Source: Paracentrotus lividus
Taxonomy: Eukaryota > Echinodermata > Echinoidea > Camarodonta > Echinidae
Length of the DNA: 64,000 bases
Direction: 5' to 3'
NCBI GenBank assembly: GCA_940671915.1
Contig: CALNVZ010000174.1
Location: 72,999,124-73,063,123 of the forward strand
Shown here: one piece after another, positions 25,922-37,621 of the stretch
Position numbering within the stretch: position 1 is the stretch's first letter
Layout: each line of letters begins with the position of its first letter
Translations under genes and position numbers: made by a program
Notes under the pieces: generated by a model
Databases searched by the model: none
Seen by the model: the letters and a program-made list of their open reading frames with translations, nothing else
Told to the model about the DNA's origin: nothing

Positions 25922-26919
25922 GGGTAGATGTAGGGAATACCGGCCATTTAAGCTCATTTGCTTAATTAGGACATGAAAACAATAATAAACACAAAAGAAA
26001 AGAGATATTAATTGCTTAGCTACACATTCAAATTTATTTCCAAAAAAATTGAGGTAATCAAATATTTGTTGAGGGCAGTTATATGCAATAAGTGACGTCA
26101 TGGTAAATTGGTCCGGCATTCCCTACAGTGTAAAATACGGACAGTATGTTTTTACCTTTTTTTTTTGTATAAAGATCTGTCTGGAAGCACTGATTTGAAT
26201 GTAAACCATCAACTTAAACATGTTTGTATTGATTTTTTATAACATTATTCATTTTTAGAAGATTATATGCATTTTACTACAAATTTCAAAACACTCAGAA
26301 TAACTTTATATCTCATGTAGATCATGACATATCACAATATAATAAAGAGAAATAGACATTTCAAAATTGTCAAACAATTTAATAAATAAATATAATACAT
26401 TATATATGCAATACTATTTGATCTACATGCTTAGCAAACTCAACCCGGAAGTAAAACAAACAACCGTCATGTGGTGTCCGGTATTCCTACACACAAAAAT
26501 GACTGACTAGCACTTTTCAACAAACTGCCACCCCAATACATAACAGGCTTTGTACAGTGCAAACACTCCATACACGTTTTGGCCCACCCTCCACACATGT
26601 CCATAATGCATGAAATAGAGGTCATGCCCTAATTCTATTTTTTATACCGCATCACATTCTCAAAATGTCAATTTTTACATCAGGCATATTCCATTTTTCC
26701 AGGCTGCCATGAATTTTTCCTACCATTGGACTAATTTGGTATTTTCTCGGAGATTTCTCACTTGTGTGTTGTCGATATACAGCATCAACCTTCCCAGACA
26801 GACCACCTGACCAATAGATGCCGGTATTTCAACTCAGTTGATCTTATGTGGCAGCTGGGCTGAGGACATGTGGTGACCGTCCGATATTCCCTACTGTCCG
26901 CTATTCCCTACATCTACCC
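25922..26919. mobile_element. ~1-kb element with TA target site
   Basis: GGGTAGATGTAGGGAATA at the left is inverted at the right as TATTCCCTACATCTACCC, with TA outside each end (25,920-1 and 26,920-1). Further GGAATA..CGG words are repeated subterminally on both sides, as in binding-site arrays at transposon ends. No transposase frame. Confidence 0.7.
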
Positions 26920-27109
26920 TATCTATGGATCATTCTTGGTCACAAGTGTTGACCGAAATTTATGCAAAATCTTGACTTTAATTGGCTATAACTCTAACAA
27001 TTAAAAATATACTGATTTAATGTTTATATCATGCTAAATATTTTGTTTGGCTATCATTTGTAAATATTTTTTGATATTTAAATATGCATGTTCAAGGTCA
27101 GAGGTCAAA

Positions 27110-28805
27110 AGAAGTGGGTCACGTGTGTGACTTCACAGAACGGCATGATTTGAAAGTTAATTTCATTTTGAAATTCCTGGTGAGTTTTTAAAAATGATGA
27201 AATGTTCATATTGCTGTGAGATATGCATTATGGACCTGTTAACCAAAAAATACCACTGGATAGGAGTCCTCTCTGAAATTTATTTTTTTATCAATTATTT
27301 TATATCGTGATGTCGGGTCACGTGTGTGACATTTTAGTGGGTCACGTGTGTGACCTATGGCAAATTGTACAGAAAAATGAATATATTATGTATTATGCAA
27401 TAAATGTACATTTTGAGCAATTACTATATCCGCTGTGGTAAAATTTTTTGTGAACTCAACCCTAGTCAGTCAATGGGGTGTTTTGGTAGCTGTCAAGACT
27501 AGGGGAGGGGCGGGTAGTGAGGGGCGGCCATGATGCTCCCTACAAGATCTCGGCTGTTGATCGCGCGAGCGCGCCGAAAATTTGCACAATGGTAGTATGT
27601 GATGTAACTACAAGAAAGCACTGTTAATTTTCCCATAATAATAATAATTTATTTTATATGAATTAATTATGCTAATTTACGCATTGCATGAAATCATATT
27701 TTTTGTTCTAATTGACAAACTACAGCTTCTGGAATGCTAATATTGTGTTTACATAATCTTCATAGGATTCCTAACCATTGTACTTGGAAACAATTTGATA
27801 TCGAACTAAATTCCTTGTGTATTTCATTGTTTTATGAATTTCTTATGTATTTCCTTGTTTTTCGACCTTTTGTTTTGTTTGTTTGTTTGTTCTTTTTGTT
27901 GTTGTTGTTGTTTTGGTTTTTTTTCGCAAAAATTATTGCAGAACCATTTTGGAGCATAATAATGCTAAAATAAATTAATTTCAGCAAATGTAAGTGAAAA
28001 TAATCAGAATTTATGACCGCCCCACCCAGCGGGTCACGTGTGTGACCAATTTGTTTGCTAATTAATAATCAAATTAAAACTTGTCATGGATTCATATTTA
28101 GTGAAATGCAAGGTACATTAAATCTAGCTTTGAAAAAATAATTATAATAATACCAGAGCCATGGTTAAGACGGGGCATACAATTTTTGTGTTTTTTGGTT
28201 ACTTGTGTGTGACATTTTGAGGTCAATTAATTTCCAGGGTTGATTATCTTAATATAATCAATTTAACAACATTATTTTTGGGGGTTAGATTAAAAGGAAT
28301 AGAGGTAAATAATAATATAATGACAGTAATCCAAGTAAAAAAAATCAGCATATCCATTCCAGTCAGAGTTTTAAAAAATGATATTTTATTTACCGTTTTC
28401 CATTTAATTATCATTTATGTTAATTTATGCAAATGAGCATGAACAATTGCAAAAATCACGAAAAAAACATCAGTTCAAAACTTCAGACATTGCTCTATTT
28501 GAATATGCAGCTTAAAATCAAATAGCAAAAATTCATTTGTCCCAAAAGGTTCAACTTTTCAAAGAATGGCCGAATAACCTGGTCCTTTTTTTTTTAAGGC
28601 ATGACCATAGTTGGTCACACACGTGACCCGTGGGTCACGTGTGTGACCAATTCAAGTTAATTATAACTAAATTAAAAGCTATCATGGCTTCATATTTGGT
28701 GAGATGCAAGGCACATTATATCTAGCTTTGGAGAAAAAATTGTATATAAAATAGAACCATGGTTTTTCGGGGCGTTAACTTTTCGTGTTTTTGGGTCACG
28801 TGTGT
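27110..28805. repeat. Cluster of GGTCACGTGTGTGAC motifs
   Basis: The 15-mer GGTCACGTGTGTGAC occurs near 27,116, 27,315, 27,341, 28,032, 28,634 and 28,794, with a facing complementary copy at 28,613-28,628 and a degenerate copy at 28,200. Each holds an E-box CACGTG. The motifs lie at corresponding places in large repeat units, two of which (from 28,031 and from 28,632) are clear. Confidence 0.75.
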
Positions 28806-29170
28806 GACATTTGATGGCAATTGATTTCTTTAGTTATTATCTTAAAACAATCAATTTAACACCATTATTTTTCATTTAAATTGAAAGGAATGAAGTTAAA
28901 AAAGGGTATAATGATAATAATCAAAGTAAGGATACCAGCATATACAATCAAGTCAGGGTCAAACAAATGATATTTTACGTACCATTTTTTCTATTCAAAT
29001 TTTTGCATGTTAATTTATGCAAATGAGCATGAAAAATTTGTAAAATTAAGAATAAAAAAATGCATTTCATGAAACTTCAGACAATGCTCTATATGAATGT
29101 CAACTTAAAAACAAAAAGGACAAACTTTATTTTTCTCAAAAAGGTTCACTTTCAAAGAATCGCCCTACAT
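28031..29170. repeat. Two tandem ~600-bp repeat units
   Basis: The unit from 28,031 and the unit from 28,632 share the motif GGGTCACGTGTGTGACCAAT, then ATGCAAGGYACATTA, ATCTAGCTTTG, TTAATTTATGCAAATGAGCATG and the closing TTCAAAGAATSGCC. Divergence is moderate, so the duplication is not recent. The ATGCAAAT inside each unit is a POU octamer sequence. Confidence 0.8.
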
Positions 29171-29535
29171 CATTTTATTTTCACGTCATGGTGGCCGAGC
29201 GACAAGCGGGAAATCGAGCTCGATATCCCCCCCCCCAAAAAAAAAAAAATAAATAAATAAATAAATAAAAAAATAAAAAATAAGATCAGTTAACATGGTT
29301 AATCCTATAGAGCGGGAATTCCCTGGTTAATATGAAAATAAAGTAGGCGAGGGTTTGTTAATCCGAAAATATGAAACCAGTTTCGTTAATGCGCGAAATG
29401 AATAGGTTTACGTTTGTACTTTTAGGGGTATGTTACTTTTTCAGCCCGCGCTTCGCCGCTCACATTATCTGTTTACTGAGATGAGTATCCTTTTTATAAG
29501 CATAGCGCTTGAAATGTGCTGTTTTCAGGTTGATG
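29171..29535. other. Low-complexity A-rich run and spacer
   Basis: A C-run and (AAAT)n stretch occupy 29,228-29,283. Nothing else recognised. Confidence 0.6.
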
Positions 29536-29980
29536 CAGCGTTGCCAGCCGTACGATAATTATCGTATTTGTACGATAATTTGACCCTCTGTACGATGTAC
29601 GATCAATAATTGCAAAAAATGGCAAATGTACGATAATTTGACATATTTCACCAGATAACACTAATCTGTAGGCAAAATCAGTGAAAACTGGCTTATAAAC
29701 CACAAAATGCCTTAAAGTTCTGGGGGCTCCGCCCCCAGACCCCCATCCATAAAATAATGGAAGAGTCCCCCGATCCGCAACAATGTTAAAACGTGTATTT
29801 CAATTCAAAGCTCTGGGGTTCTTTTGGCAGTTGTCGGACTTGAAGGTCGATGTCATCACCCAAATAGACATGATAGGGGTGAATTGCTATGGAATCTGGC
29901 ATGTACGATAATTTTTGCTAAAAATCGATAATTTTGAGGCTCTGGTACGATAATCTGACTTTTTCAACCTGGCAACGCTG
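29536..29980. mobile_element. hAT-type MITE with 8-bp TSD
   Basis: The ends CAGCGTTGCCAG and the inverted CTGGCAACGCTG are flanked by a perfect 8-bp duplication, GGTTGATG (29,528-29,535 and 29,981-29,988). CAG...CTG ends with an 8-bp duplication are diagnostic of hAT transposons. TACGATAATTATCGTA-type words recur subterminally. The 445-bp element has no transposase. Confidence 0.88.
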
Positions 29981-30413
29981 GGTTGATGTCTTATGCACTA
30001 TATATTTTAGGTTGATGTATCAAAATATTTTCGCTCTCGCATTGTTTGATGAAAGTATCCTTATGAGCATAATTCTACATCATACTCATCTGAGCTTGAT
30101 TAGGCTTAGAGGGCTACTATTTTTTTTCTTCTTCAAAAAAAAAAAAAAAGAAAAGGCAAAAAGAAAACTTCGTCATTCGAAATAGTAGGTTTTTAAAAAA
30201 AATGCCCCTAATTTCAGATTTATAACAGAAAAATGGCCGTACTGGCGAGTAATGATCTTTGTTAATGATCGTATACTGTAATATACAACAGATGACGTCA
30301 CTTCAAATCCCATTCATTCATCCATGGACGTAAAAGATGATTCATCGGTTCCGCTTCAGTCGACGGTTATAGCACACAATGAGTATTAATCTATTTCCCT
30401 GCATTGCCATCAA

Positions 30414-30485
30414 TCCTTGGTAGTATAGTGGTAAGTATCTCCGCCTGTCACGCGGAAGACCGGGGTTCGATTCCCCGCCAAGGAG
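30414..30485 (+). tRNA. tRNA-Asp (GTC)
   Basis: A 72-nt tRNA with a perfect 7-bp acceptor stem (TCCTTGG with CCAAGGA), discriminator G, anticodon stem TCCGC/GCGGA enclosing CTGTCAC, and T arm CGGGGTTCGATTCCCCG. The anticodon GTC is at 30,447-30,449. A and B boxes are intact and a T-run that can stop Pol III begins eight bases downstream. No intron. Confidence 0.96.
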
Positions 30486-31353
30486 GCCTTATTTTTTTTT
30501 TTTGCTGTTATAGTTTTGTAATAATTGCTTCTTTACATCATGCATAGCTTGCAATTAGGGAAAGCAAATTTAAATTATTGATATACTTCACTTGCAATTG
30601 CAACATAACTTAAACTCACCGCGTTTTTTTTTTTTTCTTCTTCAATTTTACATGTCTTTGATAATTCATTTGGGGTGCTTTGCTCCATTGTTTCGATCCC
30701 TTTGTTTAAAAAAATGACCGAGTCTGGTCATCTCCTACTCTCAGGAATGAATAGGACAAATCTCCACTCTCAGAGTATACATGAATGGTCGAAAATACTT
30801 TGGCCATGAATGAAATATAACAACATATTATAAAAGACTTGTTTGATTACAATATTTCGGCTATGTTGCAATACTTATGGCAAGTGAGGGTACGTACAAA
30901 TCTTGCATTAGGAAACAGTTGAAGTCTCCAAAAATCAAGCAATTTGACTATTACACCATGTTTAATCTTTATGAAATTTGAAGTTGGCTCTCACAGCAGA
31001 TTTGGCGCCTTCAATATTGGCAGTGAAATTATTTCCGCTATATATGGACCTTCAAAACAATAATTGGTATTTCAAATCAATTTTTTTTCCGGGGGGGGGT
31101 ATTTATTCAGTATTTTTAAGAGGTCTGTGCAAAATATAAGCTAATAAGTAATATAGGAGCTCTTTAAGATGTTAACAGAAAATGGCCTTACTAGCAAGTA
31201 ATAACCTCAGTATACTATTCCTTTCATCAATGATCGTAGACTAATATAGATGACTTCAAATGATTGAATTAATCCCATTCATTCATCGTATCCGCTTTAG
31301 CTGACTTTTATATCACACAATCAGTATTTATATATTGGCTGCAATGCCATCAA

Positions 31354-31425
31354 TCCTTGGTAGTATAGTGGTAAGTATCTCCGCCTGTCACGCGGAAGAC
31401 CGGGGTTCGATTCCCCGCCAAGGAG
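31354..31425 (+). tRNA. tRNA-Asp (GTC), second copy
   Basis: Identical in all 72 positions to the gene at 30,414; anticodon GTC at 31,387-31,389. A shorter TTTTTT terminator follows. Identity in the gene and drift in the flanks indicates that selection, not recency, keeps it intact. Confidence 0.96.
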
Positions 31426-31581
31426 ACCTTATTTTTTACTGTCATATTAATGTGCGTCTTGAAATCATGCAAATTTTTCAATTGGGGGAAACTAAATTTA
31501 GATTATTGATATGTACAATGCTTTACATTAAAAAAAATTTAAAAAGAAAAAAAAAGAAGAAGACGAAACACTGGTACTCTA

Positions 31582-31869
31582 AGGGTGGTATCTCACTTCG
31601 CGGAGACGTCTCCGCGACAGAATAGAAAATTTCGTCTCCGCCACGGATAAAAAGTATTAGAGAAGTTTCTAATCGCGGAGACGTCTCCGAGACGTCTCCG
31701 CGATATCGGAAAGTCTGAAGTATTCCCAAATCCGTCTCCGAGACGTCTTTGAGACGTCTCGGAGACGTCTCCGCGATATTGGAGACGTCTCTAATACTTT
31801 TTATCCGTCGCAGAGACGAAATTTTCTATTCTGTCGCGGAGACGTCTCCGCGAAGTGAGATACCACCTT
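31582..31869. mobile_element. Perfect-arm foldback MITE, TA target site
   Basis: The 288-bp element is almost one palindrome: the left arm starts AGGGTGGTATCTCACTTCGC and the right arm ends with its complement with one change. TA lies on each side (31,580-1 and 31,870-1). The interior iterates the palindrome GAGACGTCTC, often as CGGAGACGTCTCCG. Confidence 0.88.
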
Positions 31870-31921
31870 TATACAAGCAATTTTTACCATTACACCATGA
31901 GAACTGAAATCCCTATGAAAG

Positions 31922-32115
31922 AGAGTGATAGAGAGTGAAATACCGTGATGGAGATAGTTCAACAAAAGAGGCAGAGAGAGAGAAATACAGTGATCGAGAT
32001 AGTACAACAAAAGAGGCAGAGAGAGAGAGAGAGAAATACAGTGATCGAGATAAAAGAGGCAGAGAGAGAGAGAGAGAGAGAGAGAAATACAGTGATCGAG
32101 ATAGTACAACAAAAG

Positions 32116-32154
<39 letters not shown>

Positions 32155-32262
32155 CAGTGATCGAGATAAAAGAGGCAGAGAGAGAGAGAGAGAGAGAAAT
32201 ACAGTGATCGAGATAGTACAACAAAAGAGGCAGAGAGAGAGAGAGAAAGAGAAAGATTGATA
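31922..32262. repeat. GA-rich minisatellite, first block
   Basis: Units of AAATACAGTGATCGAGATA, optionally GTACAACAAAAGAGGCA, and a variable (GA)n run. Long frames on either strand are low-complexity artefacts. The block continues at 32,918 after an inserted element. Confidence 0.92.
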
Positions 32263-32917
32263 CACACTGTTTAAAAAAAAAAAAAGCCAGAAAAGTTCTT
32301 GCAGCAGGGTTTCAAGAACACTTGTAATCTTATAGGACAATTTGCAGTAAAATTACAGAAAATTAGTATATTGGGTATGAAATTTTTACAAATTTCTTGT
32401 AATAACAGACTTTTTTTAACAGACCTGTTCTGTTATTGCAGAAAATTTCCAGAATATACCAATTTTCTGTAATTTTAATGTAAAATTACGAAAATTGTCA
32501 TCTTGGGGGTTAACAACCTTTTTTGGAAGAAAAATCCCCGGGAAGGGTTGAGGGAACGTCCAAGAAATATCCAGAATCTCGGAAAGTGAAAGCAGTGAAG
32601 CCCTGCTGCAAGAAATTTTTCGCTTTTTTTTTGTTTTTTTTTTTTGTTTTTTTTTGTTTTGAGAAAAAAAAGTACAGAATCATTCTGCATATTCTGGATA
32701 TTTTCTGCAATTTAACAAAACAGGTCTGTTTCAAAAAAGGAAAATATAAAAAACTTTTATTACAGGCAATTCGTAAAATTTCATACCCCATATACCTATA
32801 CCAATTTTCAGTAAGTTTACTGCAAATTGTGCATAAGATTACATGACTTGTGTTCTTGAAGCCCTGCTGCAAGAACTTTTTTTTTCTTTTTTTTTAAGGA
32901 AAAATTTTCTAACAGTG
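32263..32917. mobile_element. Foldback MITE inserted in the minisatellite
   Basis: CACACTGTTTAAAAA at the left faces TTTTCTAACAGTG at the right, with TA flanks. Behind the ends, the arms share TTCTTGCAGCAGGG, AATTTGCAGTAAA, GGGTATGAAATTTTTAC and ACAGACCTGTT in inverted order. A separate ~100-bp repeat (32,500-32,595) sits in the centre. The same minisatellite continues on both sides, so the insertion site is clear. Confidence 0.78.
32500..32595. repeat. Dispersed repeat, copy 1
   Basis: Shares GAAGAAAAATCCCCGGGAAG, GGTTGAGGGAACG and GAAAGTGAAAGC with 37,622-37,722. It could be an internal segment of a transposon. Confidence 0.7.
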
Positions 32918-33475
32918 TATAGAGTGAAATACCATGAACACAGTGATCGAGATAGTACAACAAAAGAGGCATGCAGATAGAGAGAAAGAGATGAAGAGAA
33001 AGAGTGAAATACAGTGATCGAGATAGTACAACTAAAGAGGCAGATAGAGAGAAAGAGATGAAGAGAGAGGGAGTGAAATCAGTGATCGAGATAGTACAAC
33101 AAAAGAGGCAGATAGAGAGAAAGAGATGAAGAGAGAGAGGAGTGCAATACAGTGATCGAGATAGTACAACAAAAGAGGCAGATAGAGAGAGAGAGAGAGA
33201 GAAGAGAGATGGAGAGAGATGGAGAGAGAGAGATGGAGAGAGGGAGAGAGAGAGAGAGATAGAGTGAAATACACTGATCGAGATAGAACAAAAAAGAGGC
33301 AGATAGAGAGAGAGAGAGAGAGTGAAATACAGTGATCGAGATAGTACAAAAAAGAGGCAGATAGAGAGAGAGAGAGAGAGAGAGGGAGAGATGAAGAGAG
33401 AGAGAGTGAAATAAGTGATCGAGATAGTACAACAAAAAAGCAGAGAGAGAGAGAGAGAGAGGGAGATGTGAGAGA
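32918..33475. repeat. GA-rich minisatellite, second block
   Basis: Same unit as 31,922-32,262 (GATCGAGATAGTACAA, CAAAAGAGGCAGATAGAGAG). Seven or more units, several with GATGAAGAGAG between them. Confidence 0.92.
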
Positions 33476-33951
33476 CGAAACGCCCTATAAATGATGCTGA
33501 TAAGATGTAGTACCAAAAGCTGTTGCTCACATTCTCAAAGCGCCTCTCGACCACCAGTGCCTGGCATCAGACTTCACTCGAAGCTATACTTGAAGATAAT
33601 TTGTGTTTGAAGTAAAGTTGGTTTCCATACAATACGAAGTAAAACTGTACATGTGCAGAAGACGCCAATACTCTCAAACGATGCATGCCTTCATATTTTC
33701 AAGTTATTACTCCTCCCAAATTCTTTGATGGGTATGTATTTAATATAACTTCTTTTCATTACATCACATATTTTCTGGGAATACTGAATTGTAATTGTAT
33801 CTATGCTTTAAAGAAATACTAATTGTAAAGTTTATTTAAAAGTTTTAAAGAATCAGTACAAAGCCATTTATTTCAATTCAATTCATTGTTCTTTATTCGC
33901 TTTAAAAAGCACATATAAAAATATACAAAGTATTTGACAAAAGCCATATAT
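33476..33951. other. Non-coding spacer
   Basis: Nothing recognised except an AATTCAATTCATTG-type A/T-rich tract near 33,872 that resembles a LINE tail. Confidence 0.4.
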
Positions 33952-34739
33952 GAAGAGCTTGATTCCAAAAGGCCCTAAACACTTTGACCAAAATGGATTT
34001 TATAGGTTAATTAAGTGCATCTTAGGCATGGGAATCAAATGCAGTATATTGGATAAAAAAATATTTTTTGGAAGTTTGAAAAAAATTGTCACAAATATGA
34101 GTTTATTCCAAAAGGAGCTAAATCCAAACGGTTTTATTCCAAAAGGCGCTAAATCCACTATGGTCATTTAGGATTTGTTTATTTAACCACTTTACCTAAA
34201 CAAATACAATTAGATCTTTAGCACATGTTGTGGCTACCAGCCTCCATCATCCGTGCAAAATTTTTAGATTATTAGAATAGTTTTCATAATGTTATGAATA
34301 TTTTGGATTTAGCTCCTTTTGGAATAAAACATCGAAAATCCGGTCTTGAAAAAGATAAGATATAAAAAATAAAAAAAATAAAAATATATTTTCAAAATTT
34401 AAACATCAGAAAAGTTGTATCTATACTCTGGTAGCAATATTCATGTGTTTCGTTTTGAATTTCATTTATTTATAGGCTTTAAATCTACAAAAATTGGCAT
34501 CTGACGGAGGTTTATTCCAAAAGGCGCTAAATCCATGGGAATTGAAATTATAAAAATTTCTTAAAAATTGAAATTGATAGCTAGATTTTTAAAAAACGTG
34601 ATTTAATTATTCGAATACGATAGTTTTATCATATATATCAAAATAAACTTACAATGGATAAGTAATGGTAAATTAAAAAACCTTGATTTACTCTAAAACA
34701 CTAAAAGTGGATTTAGCGCCTTTTGGAATCAAACTCTTC
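33952..34739. mobile_element. Inverted-end element with iterated motif
   Basis: GAAGAGCTTGATTCCAAAAG at the left is inverted at the right (CTTTTGGAATCAAACTCTTC), and ATAT flanks both ends. The word TTCCAAAAGGCGCTAAATCC or its complement appears six times inside, in both directions (33,966, 34,110, 34,137, 34,310, 34,513, 34,708). Confidence 0.7.
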
Positions 34740-35239
34740 ATATACAATATATAACGTAGATAACAAAACAAAAAGGCACGTTACTGAAGCCATTCATACC
34801 GGTATTGATAATAGAACAAATTTTGATATGCCATGATCATTGTATTTAACTGAAATCATGTTTCTTTTTAAACATTCCCTGAATTGTTGTGATTCGGTTG
34901 TACAGTTTGGGGGATGATTGTCGAGCTTCGAGTGTCTTCAGCTGGAACTACACTATCCGGCATAAAGGTGGAATATATTTTTTGCCGCTATAGCGACATT
35001 TCATTTCATTTTCATTTATTTTCATATTTCTCGTGTTACAACGGTATACATATTCAATGAACAAAATAAATATATATTTAAAATAACATAAAGGTATAAA
35101 TGGCCAATATGAAGTAGAAATTACATTAAGAGAAACATGATGGGACCTACATGAAAGCGAGCTTGTGAAGCTGTAGGCCCCAATATGATATGATTATGTG
35201 GTAATGAATAGAGAACGGATATGAATATTTAATCATGAC

Positions 35240-36281
35240 CAGTGGCGTAGACAGGTCCTCGAATGTGGGGGGGGGGGATGATTCGTGGTGCGAGGACTCA
35301 TATTGCAAAAATTTGAGGTAAACGAAAGGTGTTTTTTTATCACACAAAGAAGGGGCAAAATATGTGCGGGGGGGGGTTGCGTCGAATTTCCTCAGCAAAT
35401 ATACAATTCCAGCGAGCGCGAAGCGCGAGCGGAAATTTTGAGGTAAACTAAAAGTTTTTTTTTTTTTTTTTAAATCTATACACACAAAGAAGGGGCAAGA
35501 AGGCCGATTGTGGGGGTGCATCGAATTTCCTCAGTAAATATACAATTCCAGGCGTGCGCAAGCGCGAGCGGAAATTTTGAGGTAAACAAGAGGTTTTTTT
35601 GTTGTATCTATACACACAAAGAAGGGGCAAAAAAGGCCGTTTTGGGGGTTGCGCCGAATTACCTCAACAAATATACAAGGCGAGCTCGAAGCTGGAGAGG
35701 AAAATTTGAAGTTAAATGAACCAATCATGCATAATAAAAATAGTAAATACTGAATTGATTACCAAAGAAATTAGCAAACCTGCCGTACCAGAAGGGATTA
35801 TGTGCCAACTTTTTATTTCCTCTAAGCGAGCGCGAAGCGCGAGCTAGAAAAAAAAAAACAATTTAGGGGCTGAGCCCAATTTCGTATCTACAAAGGGTTA
35901 TTTTGCAATATATACCGAGAGCTGCATACACCTATAATAGATTAAGGTAATTATTTACCATTTCTTTCATGTTCAAGATGTGTTCACCATGCAAATATAT
36001 TATATTAAAAATACAATTATAAGTATGAATACAATTAAAATAAACATATAGGGTAAATAGACTAATAGAAATCGAGCAAAACAAAATAATTTCACTGGAA
36101 ATAATAAAATAAGTATAGGCCTAAATATAATAAATACATAATAGATATAGAAATAATTAATCTGTATTTAATAATGATAATAATAATAATAATAAAATAA
36201 TAATAACAATAATAATAATAATAATAATAATATAATATATAATAATATAATAAAATAATAATAATAATTATAATAAATATA

Positions 36282-36320
<39 letters not shown>

Positions 36321-36327
36321 TAATAAC

Positions 36328-36371
<44 letters not shown>

Positions 36372-36570
36372 TAATATGTGAGCGCTAGGCGCGAGCGAAT
36401 TTTTAAAGATCTCTTTGGAAGAAAAGGAGTGTGCAAAGCCTATTTCACTTAAAAAAAAAAAAAAACATATCACCTGTGAAAAGTGGGGGGGGGGGATGAT
36501 TGTACATGCCATCCCCCCACCTTTTGAGTTGGGGGGATGCGTCCCCCCCCCCCCGCTGTCTACGCCCCTG
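35240..36570. mobile_element. hAT-type element nested in the LINE
   Basis: Ends CAGTGGCGTAGACAGG and inverted GCTGTCTACGCCCCTG, with a perfect 8-bp duplication ATCATGAC (35,232-35,239 and 36,571-36,578). Removing it rejoins the LINE 3' UTR. Inside are three tandem ~130-bp units around AATTTTGAGGTAAAC (35,308-35,720), poly-G runs, GCGAGCGCGAAGCGCGAGC words and a TAA microsatellite. No transposase frame is present. Confidence 0.9.
36170..36373. repeat. TAA microsatellite
   Basis: About 200 bp of AAT/TAA repeats inside the hAT element; frames across it are poly-Y, poly-I or poly-L. Confidence 0.95.
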
Positions 36571-37621
36571 ATCATGACCAATTAAAGTAAGAAAGGAAAT
36601 ATAAAAGTAAAGAAGAAAAACACGCAGTGGTATTGTTCGTTATAGTCTTATCCTTAGCCAAGATGTGTATACATTGTACAAGGTAATTAATGCTCAGCTG
36701 GTAAAAGAAACATTTCTATAATAAAAGTATTTTCGTAGCAAACATACATGCAAAACATAATATAAGAGAGACAATCAGGTCGTGGTAACGGTCTCATTAT
36801 ACATTGACATCATACGTTTTAAAAAGTAGTTCTTTTAGTTTTTGTTTAAAAGTATATAAAGACGGACTTACAATAATCTATGTAGGGAGGGCGTTCCAGT
36901 AACTACGTCCTATATACATGATAGTTTTTTGGGCAAAAAATGTTCGAGTACGTGGAAGATGATATGCGTTGCTCTGACGTGTAGGATAAGTATGTAGGGA
37001 TCTATTCCTTCGAAACATTTGTAAAAAGATTTCAGGTAGACTATAAGTTGATAATTTGTTCATAAATATACCTACGTTGAAAAAGAACAAGTCTGATATT
37101 TTTAGAATTTTGTTGATATGAAACAGGTTATTAGTGTGTGACAGATATCCTACATTATTGACATTTCTGATCGCACGCTTTTGTATGCGGATTGGTGAAA
37201 ATTCGGAATATTTTATTCCACCTTTATGCTAAAAACAAAAGAAATAAAAGACAACCTTTAACCCTTCATTATCATTTTCCCCTAATTTCCTTTTTAGTCT
37301 TGATGACAAGGTTGTAAATGGTAACTATTGATGATATTTTATTTTGATTTATGTTTTGCTGATATTTTACAATACAATTTAGAAAAGATAGAAATTTCCA
37401 CGGTGTAAAAATGAATAAAATCAATGTTGAACCCCAATCAAAAAAATTTTGACCCCTCCCCTAGACAAACGAGTCGAGTCTATAACCATATAATTAGATT
37501 TAACTTAAAGAACAATAACAACTCTACACCTCAGACGTGTTTCCTTGGGGTAGGACTGAGGGCGCCTGGTGGGTCGGGTAAACAATAAGGGGCCCCAAAA
37601 ATAAGAAAAAATGACGAAAAT

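Larger units (their letters stand above)
30200..31450. repeat. Direct duplication carrying tRNA-Asp
   Basis: About 220 bp upstream of each tRNA gene are recognisably the same: AACAGAAAAATGGCC, CAAGTAATR..., TCAATGATCGTA, CCCATTCATTCATC, TATAGCACACAAT..AGTATT and TGCAATGCCATCAA directly before the gene. The two units are offset by 940 bp. The 3' flanks diverge sooner, after CCTTATTTTT. Confidence 0.8.
34990..37217 (-). mobile_element. CR1-like LINE 3' end, split by a hAT insertion
   Basis: Minus-strand reading from 37,217 gives the reverse-transcriptase C-terminus: IRIQKRAIRNVNNVGYLSHT, a DLFFFNVGIF block, YPTRQSNAYHLPRTR, GRSYWNALPT, an in-frame TAG, then TFKQKLKELLF. The 3' UTR continues to about 34,990, interrupted at 35,240-36,570 by a hAT element. 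The element ends in AAATAAATGAAAATGAAATG. It is a dead, 5'-truncated copy; the same family left the fragment at 24,255-24,595. Confidence 0.82.

Noticed and set aside
31801..33554. Long S/L-rich or R/E-rich frames on both strands
   Set aside because: Produced by the (GA)n minisatellite; open in several frames at once and without splice or start context.
35510..35728. Overlapping frames on both strands
   Set aside because: Fall in the tandem units of the hAT element; repeat artefacts.
36092..36581. Poly-Tyr/poly-Leu frames
   Set aside because: Translation of the TAA microsatellite inside the hAT element.
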